Assembly (NCBI RefSeq): GCF_900176425.1
Contig: NZ_FWXS01000003.1
Coordinates: forward strand, 124,001-188,000
Length of the DNA: 64,000 nt
DNA from: Moheibacter sediminis
GTDB taxonomy: Bacteria > Bacteroidota > Bacteroidia > Flavobacteriales > Weeksellaceae
Direction: 5' to 3'
In this document: in pieces, positions 1 through 6,943 of the stretch
Numbering within the stretch: position 1 is the stretch's first letter
Layout: each line of letters starts with the position of its first letter
The notes under the pieces: generated by a model
Databases searched by the model: none
What the model saw: the letters and a program-made list of their open reading frames with translations, nothing else
Told to the model about the DNA's origin: nothing
Translations under genes and position numbers: made by a program

Positions 1-450
1 CAGATTAACTTAGAAGTTAGTAAAAATTTCCTTACACCATTTGACCGCGAAGATATCTATGCTTTGGCCAATAAAATGAATGATGTAACCGATTTCATCG
101 ATGCAAGTGCAAGCCGTATGCAGCTTTATCAGGTAGAAAAAGTAAAAAAATCTATCCGAAAAATGACTGAAGCAAACTTAGAAGCTTGTCAGAATATCCA
201 GGAAGCATTGTTTTCTTTGGAGAATTCTAAGGATTTGAAAAATGTATTCAAATGTTGTGAGCGAATCAACAAATTGGAAAACAAAGTTGACAACATCTAT
301 GATAAAGAGATTTTTGAAATATTTGACCAATACGAAAACGTAAAAGAAATCATCATCTACAAAGAAGTATTTTCTGCATTGGAAACTACAACCGACAAAT
401 GTAAAGATGTTGCAGACGTTTTGGAATCTATTGCAGTTAAACACTCTTAA
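1..450 (+). CDS. DUF47 family protein (PhoU-like phosphate transport regulator), 5' truncated
   Basis: The reading frame is open from base 1 and ends at a TAA at 448-450, so the gene begins before the window; 149 residues are visible. The segment is helical and charged, and it matches the C-terminal part of DUF47/PhoU-like proteins, with phrases such as SRMQLYQVEK and the final CKDVADVLESIAVKHS. Proteins of this family sit beside PiT transporters and are thought to modulate phosphate uptake. The PiT gene starts nine bases after this stop, so the two are almost certainly one operon. The TTG at 64 is not a credible start because upstream codons remain in frame and look coding. Confidence 0.88.
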   Translation, partial: QINLEVSKNFLTPFDREDIYALANKMNDVTDFIDASASRMQLYQVEKVKKSIRKMTEANLEACQNIQEALFSLENSKDLKNVFKCCERINKLENKVDNIYDKEIFEIFDQYENVKEIIIYKEVFSALETTTDKCKDVADVLESIAVKHS

Positions 451-458
451 TTTACAAA

Positions 459-1523
459 ATGGATTCCCAACTCATACTCCTGATTGTAATCATCGTTCTG
501 GCGCTTGTTTTTGATTTTATCAACGGATTTCATGACGCAGCCAACGCGATTGCAACCATCGTAGCCACAAGAGTTTTGACCCCTTTTCAGGCGGTTTTGT
601 GGGCAGCGAGTTTTAATTTTGCGGCTTATTTCATTTCCAAATACTGGATAGGAGAATTTAAAATCGGTAATACGATTGCCAAGACCGTAAACGAAAACTT
701 CATTACTTTAGAAGTAATTCTGGCAGGTATCATCGCCGCGATTATATGGAACCTGATCACTTGGTGGTTTGGAATTCCATCTTCCTCTTCACACACCTTG
801 ATTGGTGGTTTCATGGGTGCAGCAATTGCGCATGCAGGAGCTTTGGCCAGTCAGGGAGTAGATGTAATTAATTATGTAAAAGTTCTTCCGATATTTTTAT
901 TCATATTTCTGGCACCTTTTATAGGGATGGTCGTCGCATACTTCATAACCATCATCATCATGAATATCTGCCGCAGGTCAACGCATAAAAAAGCAGAAAA
1001 ATGGTTCAAACGCTTGCAGTTGGTATCATCGGCTTTATTCAGTTTGGCCCATGGCGGAAACGATGCGCAGAAAGTGATGGGTATCATCGGTGCGGCTGTG
1101 ATATTTTACCATGTACAGCAGGGTGATGCAGATTGGGTAAATGCACCTGACAGATTTAAATATTTCGTAGAAGACTACTGGTGGGTTCCATTTACGAGTT
1201 TCTTGGTAATTGGTTTAGGAACCATGAGTGGTGGATGGAAAATCGTAAAAACGATGGGTACAAAGATCACAAAAGTAACGCCATTGGAAGGTGTTTCTGC
1301 TGAAACAGCAGGTGCGCTTACGCTTTACCTTACCGAATTTTTAGCGATTCCGGTTTCTACAACGCATACCATTACAGGATCTATCATCGGTGTTGGGATT
1401 ACAAAAAGAGTTTCAGCTGTTCGCTGGGGTGTGACCATCAATTTGCTTTGGGCTTGGGTTCTTACAATTCCAATTTCAGCTTTGGTTGCAGCATTGATTT
1501 ATTATTTTATAATGTTATTTTAA
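459..1523 (+). CDS. PiT family inorganic phosphate transporter
   Basis: This 354-residue, strongly hydrophobic protein is a sodium- or proton-coupled phosphate permease of the inner membrane. Both PiT signature repeats are visible: GFHDAANAIAT near residues 23-33 and AHGGNDAQKVMG near 197-208, the inverted duplicate typical of the family. About ten membrane segments can be read. Length is at the short end for PiT, as is usual for Bacteroidetes members lacking a long central loop. It lies nine bases after the DUF47 gene, which supports a phosphate uptake pair with its regulator. Confidence 0.95.
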   Translation: MDSQLILLIVIIVLALVFDFINGFHDAANAIATIVATRVLTPFQAVLWAASFNFAAYFISKYWIGEFKIGNTIAKTVNENFITLEVILAGIIAAIIWNLITWWFGIPSSSSHTLIGGFMGAAIAHAGALASQGVDVINYVKVLPIFLFIFLAPFIGMVVAYFITIIIMNICRRSTHKKAEKWFKRLQLVSSALFSLAHGGNDAQKVMGIIGAAVIFYHVQQGDADWVNAPDRFKYFVEDYWWVPFTSFLVIGLGTMSGGWKIVKTMGTKITKVTPLEGVSAETAGALTLYLTEFLAIPVSTTHTITGSIIGVGITKRVSAVRWGVTINLLWAWVLTIPISALVAALIYYFIMLF

Positions 1524-1558
1524 TGTATTAATTTTATCAAAACCAATAAAGATAAGTT

Positions 1559-2203
1559 ATGAAATTAATATTTGCAGTTCTTTTAACCTTGAGCACAATT
1601 TCCAGCTTTTCCCAAACAAGTGGCTCTGGAGGTTACTCTACTTTTAATACTCCTACAAAAGGAGACTTGGAAGGATCTATGTATTCCAACGATAAATTTT
1701 CTACACTTAAAGTTAATGGAGAGGATCATACAGGAAAAGTAAGATACAATGCACTTGATGACAAGATGGAATTCAGTGACAATTCATTTTATGGATTCAA
1801 GACAGGTGATGAATTAAATTTAATTGATGTTAAAAAGAAGTATTTATATGCTGATTATAAAGATGTAAAAGAGAACAACGTAAGCGGATTTTTAGTAGAA
1901 TCACAATCAGGAAAAAAAATCCGATTATATAAAAAAGAAAAAGTTAAGTTTGTAAAAGGAAGTGTTGCAAAATCTAGTTACGACAAAACAATTCCCGATA
2001 AATACGTTAAAGAAAAAGATGTTTTTTTCTTACGAATTAATGATGAAGAAATTACATTACTTCCAAGCTCCAGAAAAGATTTCTCAAAATTATTCGGAGA
2101 TAAAGAAAAGGAAGTAATGGATTATTTAAAAAAGAACAACAGTTCTCTAAATGCAGAAAATGATTTGAAAATCGTATTCAATTACCTCAATACAATTCTA
2201 TAA
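1559..2203 (+). CDS. exported protein of unknown function
   Basis: The 214-residue product starts with a clear signal peptide (MKLIFAVLLTLSTISSFSQ, cleavage probably after the SFSQ region), so it is periplasmic or surface located. The mature part is rich in Lys, Asp and Gly, has no Cys, and resembles no family I recognise. It includes KIRLYKKEKVKFVKG, suggesting a beta-rich fold. It follows the phosphate transporter by 35 bases but has its own Shine-free A/T-rich leader, and it is closed by a strong hairpin terminator, so it may share or follow the phosphate transcript. Confidence 0.75.
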   Translation: MKLIFAVLLTLSTISSFSQTSGSGGYSTFNTPTKGDLEGSMYSNDKFSTLKVNGEDHTGKVRYNALDDKMEFSDNSFYGFKTGDELNLIDVKKKYLYADYKDVKENNVSGFLVESQSGKKIRLYKKEKVKFVKGSVAKSSYDKTIPDKYVKEKDVFFLRINDEEITLLPSSRKDFSKLFGDKEKEVMDYLKKNNSSLNAENDLKIVFNYLNTIL

Positions 2204-2225
2204 GAAAATAAATTTCTTCATAATA

Positions 2226-2263
2226 AAAGAAGGATCAATACGAAAGGGTTGATCCTTCTTTTT
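2226..2263 (+). terminator. intrinsic terminator after the exported protein gene
   Basis: AAGAAGGATCAA (from 2227) pairs with TTGATCCTTCTT (2249-2260) around a 10-base loop, and the right arm runs into a T tract. Confidence 0.85.
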
Positions 2264-2326
2264 GTTTTATCTGTTTTGGATTTAGACTTAATTCAAAAAA
2301 AGATTGAAAAAATTTATACCTTCTCC

Positions 2327-2340
2327 CAACCTTTCGGTTG
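2327..2340 (+). promoter_or_regulatory. small hairpin in the sigma-factor leader
   Basis: CAACC-TTTC-GGTTG forms a short stem 34 bases before the ECF sigma start. It has no T run, so it is not a terminator. It may affect leader structure or translation, but nothing more can be said. Confidence 0.3.
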
Positions 2341-2374
2341 AAATGCTTCTCTATATAAGTAGAACCCTGTAAGT

Positions 2375-2911
2375 ATGGACAAACAAATTTTACAATCTTG
2401 CAAAAAAATGGACCGCAATGCGCAGCGTAAAGTTTACGACGCCTTGTATCCTAAACTGCATTTCATATGCAGGCGCTATTTAAAATCGGAGGAAGATATA
2501 GAAGAAGCAATGGCCGATGCTTTTTTTACCATCTTTTCAAAAATCAATCAACTCAATGATTTAGATGCTTTTTACGCGTGGAGCAGAAAAATCATGGTCA
2601 ACCAATGCCTCGCCTACCTCAAGAAAAAAGTGGATTTTGAAACCTATATAGATGATAATCAAAAAGAAATTGCTTATGTAAATGCGGATTACGCAAATAC
2701 ATTAAACGAACAAGACCTGATGGGATTTCTCGATAAGATTCCGGAGGGCTGCAAGACAATCTTTAATCTGTTTGTTGTCGAAGGTTTTTCGCACAAGGAA
2801 ATCGCTGCAGAACTCAACATTTCTGTAGGGACTTCCAAGTCACAGCTCAACGTTGCGAAAACTAAACTGCAGGGTCTGGTTAATATGTATTACTATTCAA
2901 AAGCCAATTAA
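2375..2911 (+). CDS. ECF-type RNA polymerase sigma factor
   Basis: This 178-residue protein has the two-domain ECF sigma plan: region 2 around residues 24-58 (LHFICRRYLKSEEDIEEAMADAFF) and region 4 around 135-170, with the helix-turn-helix HKEIAAELNISVGTSKSQL. ECF factors redirect RNA polymerase to a small regulon and are normally held by an anti-sigma factor encoded downstream. Here the next gene begins one base after this stop and starts with an anti-sigma-like membrane region, so the two should be co-transcribed and translationally coupled. The regulon cannot be deduced from the window. Confidence 0.92.
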   Translation: MDKQILQSCKKMDRNAQRKVYDALYPKLHFICRRYLKSEEDIEEAMADAFFTIFSKINQLNDLDAFYAWSRKIMVNQCLAYLKKKVDFETYIDDNQKEIAYVNADYANTLNEQDLMGFLDKIPEGCKTIFNLFVVEGFSHKEIAAELNISVGTSKSQLNVAKTKLQGLVNMYYYSKAN

Positions 2912-2912
2912 A

Positions 2913-5492
2913 ATGAAAAATTCAAACGAAATAAAAGATATTTTCAAACAACTTGAACATGGAGAGTCAAAAGACCTTTCATGCAAAGAAAATGTTTGGG
3001 ACAAACTTGAACAAAAATTAGACAAAAATGAAAACAAAACCAAAGTTTTCCCGATTTGGAAAATCAGCGGAATTGCAGCTTCTTTTGTCATCTTTGCGAC
3101 AGCCATTTATTTCTTTACAAAAGAAGATAAAATAAATGTTCAGAATGATGATGCCTTACCATCAATAACAAAATCAGATGAAGCTCCAAAAAGTGATGAA
3201 ATCACAAAAGAAAACATTTTAGTCGACAACGAAAATGATTCAGTAGAAATTAAACCCAAAACAAAAAAAACTTCAACTAAAAATCAGGGAACATTCATTG
3301 TGAAATCTGAAGAAATAAAAATAAAAGAAACCAAATTTTCAATTAATTTCCCAACAATTCAAGGTGTAGTTTTAGATACTGATGGCTTTCCAATTCCTGA
3401 CGCAGAAATTGTTCTACGAGGTGAAGGTGAGTCAACATTTACTGACGAAAACGGAAAATTCAATATTAAAGCCAAAGTTGGAGATGTATTGACTATTACC
3501 GATATGTTTGGAATTTCTGAAGATTATGCAATCAATAAACCAAATATGGGAGAGTTGAAAATAGGGAAGCCAATTCAACTTGAAGGAGTAGCTTTAGTAG
3601 GCGGTATTAAAATAGACCCTCCGCAGAAAGTTGGCTCCTACACAGTAGTGAAAAACACTGAATATACTACTGATAAGTATGAAATTAAGAAAAAACAAGC
3701 ATCTTCAATTGACGAAGTGCTGTCAGGAAGAGTAGCCGGACTGTCATTTTCAAACAACAACGGAAAACCGGGTGCTGAAAACAAAGTTGTTATAAGAGGT
3801 GTAAGCTCATATGTACAAACAACAGATCCGCTTTATGTAGTAGATGGAGTTGTGATGAATCCCAAAGCATTTAATTTAATTGACCCTAATAAGATTCAAG
3901 GTGTTTCTGTGCTCAAAGATGCTTCAGCAACAGCCTTGTATGGTTCACGTGGTGCAAATGGTGTCATAGTAATTACCACAAAAGGTCTCACCAAAAAAGA
4001 ACTTCGCAAAATCAAACGCCAAAACAGAAAGAATCGCAAAGAAAATATAGAAATTTCCTACGTAGCTCCGGTTATACAATCCGTTGAAGTCTCCAGCGAA
4101 GAATATTCATCTTTTGTAGAAAACAAATTCGAAAATCCCGCTATGAATCCCCTTTCGACCTTCTCAGTAGATGTGGACAAAGCCGCCTACAGCAATATAA
4201 GGAGGTTTCTGAACAATGGACAAACCGTTCCCAAAGATGCCGTGCGCATAGAGGAGATGATCAATTATTTCCACTACAATTATCCGCAGCCAAAGGACAG
4301 ACATCCGTTTTCAATCAATACCGAATACAGCGATGCACCATGGAATCCCGGACATAAACTCCTCAAAATCGGGCTGCAGGGCAAAAACCTTCCAGTAGAG
4401 AATTTGCCCAATTCCAATCTTGTTTTCCTGATAGATGTTTCAGGTTCCATGAATGACGAAAACAAACTTCCATTGCTCAAAAAGTCACTCGAACTGCTCG
4501 TAAACAACCTGCGCGACAAGGACAAAGTATCCATCGTCGTATACGCAGGAGCAGCGGGAATGGTGTTGCCGCCGACTTCGGGAACCGATAAAACCACGAT
4601 TCTCAATGCCCTCAACAACCTTTCCGCGGGTGGCAGTACCGCCGGAGCAGCAGGGATTGAACTCGCTTACCAACTCGCGCAGGAAAATTTCATCAAAAAC
4701 GGAAACAACCGCGTCATTCTTGCCACAGACGGCGATTTCAATGTGGGAAGTTCATCAGTTGGCGATTTGGAAACATTGATTTCAGACAAACGCAAAACAG
4801 GCATCTTCCTCACTTGTCTCGGTTATGGAATGGGCAATTACAAAGACAATCGTATGGAAACCCTTGCCAACAAAGGAAACGGGAATTACGCTTACATAGA
4901 CAACCTGCAGGAAGCGAACAAATTCCTCGTGAGAGAATTCTCAGGCACGCTTTTCACCATCGCCAAAGATGTCAAGATTCAGATAGAGTTCAATCCGCAG
5001 TTCGTGCAGTCTTACCGTTTGATTGGTTATGAAACCCGTTTGCTCAACGATGAAGACTTTGTCAACGACGCCATAGATGCAGGCGAAATAGGAGCAGGGC
5101 ATCAGGTAACGGCTTTGTATGAAATCATTCCCGCAAGTGCTCAAAGCAGTTATACAGTACCAAATCAGGATCTGAAATATTCCCGATACAAAGCAAATAA
5201 TTCATTTGGAAACGAACTCGCAACTGTGAAGTTCAGGTACAAAAAGCCCGATGGAGAGAAAAGCACAGAAATCGTTCAGCTGATAAACAACCAATCCATT
5301 CCGCTCAAAGATGCCAGCGAAGATTTCATATTCGCTACTGACGTAGCATGGTTCGGACTAAAGCTCCGCGATTCCGAATACATAGAAATCAAAGACAAAA
5401 ACAAAATCATCGAACTCGGGAAACAAGCCATGAAAAACGATAAAGAAGGCTACAAAAGCGAATTCCTGAGATTAGTAGAATTAGTGAAATAA
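2913..5492 (+). CDS. membrane-anchored anti-sigma-like/carboxypeptidase-regulatory/SusC-plug/VWA fusion protein
   Basis: The ATG at 2913 (859 residues) is preferred over the in-frame ATG at 2853, which lies inside the sigma gene. Order of parts: a cytoplasmic segment of about 45 residues like short ECF anti-sigma factors; one membrane helix (46-69); a low-complexity linker; a carboxypeptidase-D regulatory-like domain (about 148-225); a SusC/RagA-type TonB plug (about 253-359) with DPLYVVDGVVM and SRGANGVIVITTKG; then a YfbK-like VWA region, with FSVDVDKAAYSNIRRFLNNG near 415, the MIDAS motif DVSGS near 510, and a C-terminal DUF3520-like part. There is no outer-membrane barrel. The first half is A+T-rich and the VWA half clearly richer in G+C. 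The combination suggests a periplasmic sensor controlling the sigma factor; that role is inferred. Confidence 0.85.
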   Translation: MKNSNEIKDIFKQLEHGESKDLSCKENVWDKLEQKLDKNENKTKVFPIWKISGIAASFVIFATAIYFFTKEDKINVQNDDALPSITKSDEAPKSDEITKENILVDNENDSVEIKPKTKKTSTKNQGTFIVKSEEIKIKETKFSINFPTIQGVVLDTDGFPIPDAEIVLRGEGESTFTDENGKFNIKAKVGDVLTITDMFGISEDYAINKPNMGELKIGKPIQLEGVALVGGIKIDPPQKVGSYTVVKNTEYTTDKYEIKKKQASSIDEVLSGRVAGLSFSNNNGKPGAENKVVIRGVSSYVQTTDPLYVVDGVVMNPKAFNLIDPNKIQGVSVLKDASATALYGSRGANGVIVITTKGLTKKELRKIKRQNRKNRKENIEISYVAPVIQSVEVSSEEYSSFVENKFENPAMNPLSTFSVDVDKAAYSNIRRFLNNGQTVPKDAVRIEEMINYFHYNYPQPKDRHPFSINTEYSDAPWNPGHKLLKIGLQGKNLPVENLPNSNLVFLIDVSGSMNDENKLPLLKKSLELLVNNLRDKDKVSIVVYAGAAGMVLPPTSGTDKTTILNALNNLSAGGSTAGAAGIELAYQLAQENFIKNGNNRVILATDGDFNVGSSSVGDLETLISDKRKTGIFLTCLGYGMGNYKDNRMETLANKGNGNYAYIDNLQEANKFLVREFSGTLFTIAKDVKIQIEFNPQFVQSYRLIGYETRLLNDEDFVNDAIDAGEIGAGHQVTALYEIIPASAQSSYTVPNQDLKYSRYKANNSFGNELATVKFRYKKPDGEKSTEIVQLINNQSIPLKDASEDFIFATDVAWFGLKLRDSEYIEIKDKNKIIELGKQAMKNDKEGYKSEFLRLVELVK

Positions 5493-5514
5493 AAACTGAT
5501 TTCACCGAAAAGAT

Positions 5515-5553
5515 AAACCTCCAAAGTTTCCATAACCTTGGAGGTTTGTTTAT
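5515..5553 (+). terminator. intrinsic terminator after the VWA fusion gene
   Basis: AAACCTCCAA (5515-5524) pairs with TTGGAGGTTT (5538-5547), followed by a T-rich stretch. The same AACCTC...GAGGTT style recurs at 18124-18150 and 56925-56957. Confidence 0.8.
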
Positions 5554-5581
5554 ATTTTTCAAAACCAATTAAAAATCTCTT

Positions 5582-5632
5582 TGTCATTCTGAATATTTGA
5601 GATTAAGAAAATAAATGATTTGTGAAGAATCT
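5582..5632. repeat. GTCATTCTGA...GAATCT dispersed repeat, degenerate copy
   Basis: TTGTCATTCTGA opens and GAAGAATCT closes this stretch. Related copies lie at 15454-15502, 34075-34114 and 46671-46697. Such short intergenic repeats are common in Flavobacteria. Confidence 0.45.
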
Positions 5633-6254
5633 ACTCCCACTTATATTTCTCCTGTAGAGGAATTTGATAACCTTTTACAATTCCCAAAATAGAATCGTTT
5701 GTATCATTTTGATTTTTGTCTAATGCTAAATCTATAATCATTTCACTCAATTGGAACTGCTTTTTATTGGGAATGTTCATAGGATTAATTTCTTTAAATT
5801 CATTGTTCGAATATAGAATTTGATACGAATAACACATTCCATCAAACATCACTTTACTCAAATCAACTTCATAGTCTTTAGCTGAAAAACCATTAATCAA
5901 TTGGATGATTGGATTGACCTCATCAATCGAAAGTTTCGAATGAAATGGAACAATAGAATAGTTCCCCTTTGATGATAAACTAAATTGCTTATCAACGATT
6001 TTGTCGTGTCCACCGGCTTGATTGAGTTTTTCATAAACATACGGTGAAGCATTATAAACCAAAAGATACCTTTCTTCGAGATTGATCAATACCTCAGCAG
6101 GCTGGTCAAACGAAGGATATAATCCCAATTTTATAAATACAGGATGATTCTGAGTCTTATCAATTATGATTGCTTCTTTCTTCTCAGAATTCTCACAACC
6201 CATCACAAAAGTAAGCGTGAGCACAAAAACAAAAAATCGAGTATGCATTGACAA
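5631..6254 (-). CDS. lipoprotein of unknown function
   Basis: The 207-residue product has a lipoprotein signal peptide ending in VMGC (Cys20), followed by a charged ENSEKKEA linker, so it is probably anchored to a membrane facing the periplasm or outside. The mature part has no motif I recognise; it includes the phrase SPYVYEKLNQAGGHDK. Either of two nearby Met codons (residue 1 or 3) could start it. It converges on the VWA gene and stands alone, with no operon partners visible. Confidence 0.7.
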   Translation of the reverse strand: MSMHTRFFVFVLTLTFVMGCENSEKKEAIIIDKTQNHPVFIKLGLYPSFDQPAEVLINLEERYLLVYNASPYVYEKLNQAGGHDKIVDKQFSLSSKGNYSIVPFHSKLSIDEVNPIIQLINGFSAKDYEVDLSKVMFDGMCYSYQILYSNNEFKEINPMNIPNKKQFQLSEMIIDLALDKNQNDTNDSILGIVKGYQIPLQEKYKWE

Positions 6255-6317
6255 ATAAGTTTTAGTTCTTCTAACCTAACTTATAAAATGAAACTTTATT
6301 TCATCCAGCCAATTCGT

Positions 6318-6548
6318 CTACTTACTATTCTCATCCTTTATCCCTTTCAAAATCGCGTACACAGCCATCGCATGACCATGTCCCAGCCCGAAATCCCCTT
6401 TCAGCCAATCCACGATTTCCCCCGCTTTCACTTCAGGCTTCAGCAAACCATCCACCGAAAAAGCCTTTTCATCAGCAAGATCCCTGAATTCCTGAGCCCC
6501 ATTTCCCGTTTTTTCTTTGATTGTTTTTAGATATGCTTGGAATGACAT
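6318..6548 (-). CDS. DUF4287 domain protein
   Basis: This 76-residue cytoplasmic protein matches the DUF4287 family: MSFQAYLKTIKEKTGNG at the start, a central KAGEIVDWLKGDFGLGHGHAMA core with the conserved GHGHAMA, and an end close after AILKGIK. The family is small and widespread, sometimes attached to DUF5655 domains; its biochemical role is not established. Length equals the stand-alone form. It is monocistronic as far as can be seen. Confidence 0.88.
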   Translation of the reverse strand: MSFQAYLKTIKEKTGNGAQEFRDLADEKAFSVDGLLKPEVKAGEIVDWLKGDFGLGHGHAMAVYAILKGIKDENSK

Positions 6549-6679
6549 ATAATTATTGTTTTTGATTTTTAAATTGAGATCGTTTAGCTTTAAAGACTGT
6601 TATAATTTAATGAAAATGGATTGATTTTTAAGCTGAAGGATAAGTATTATAAAGTATTATAAAGTTTAAGATTTTTGAC

Positions 6680-6943
6680 TTATTCAGCTGAATTTTCAAC
6701 TGCTTCCCCAGACTCATCTCCACTATCTTCCTCTTCAATGAAAATTTCTTTTATTTGTTCTAGCATTTCCACAATTTTACTTGTTTCTTCTTCATCTAAA
6801 TTATTGAAATCTGAATCCTCAATATTTGGGTTTTCTAATAATTGCTTAACCATTTCTATGTAGCTAAAATCTGTTGTAATGGTTCCTTGTTGAATTTGAG
6901 ATTTTATATCTCCATTTGTCTCTTTTGTAAACAGTAGTTTCAT
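6680..6943 (-). CDS. small acidic partner protein of the PHP-ATPase
   Basis: This 87-residue protein is not recognised. It is strongly acidic, especially the C-terminal third (FIEEEDSGDESGEAVENSAE), with a helical middle (EETSKIVEMLEQIKEIF). Its ATG shares one base with the stop of the upstream PHP-ATPase gene (TAATG at 6943), so translation is probably coupled and the two products likely work together. It could be an inhibitor, a nucleic-acid mimic or an adaptor; the sequence does not decide among these. Composition is A+T-rich like its partner. Confidence 0.7.
   Translation of the reverse strand: MKLLFTKETNGDIKSQIQQGTITTDFSYIEMVKQLLENPNIEDSDFNNLDEEETSKIVEMLEQIKEIFIEEEDSGDESGEAVENSAE

Noticed and set aside
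2853-2912. Upstream in-frame extension of the VWA fusion gene
   Set aside because: It lies inside the sigma-factor gene; the ATG at 2913, one base after the sigma stop, starts a typical anti-sigma N terminus.
4280-4618. 112-residue minus-strand reading frame in the VWA gene
   Set aside because: It is the shadow of a well-supported coding region richer in G+C, with no family resemblance of its own.
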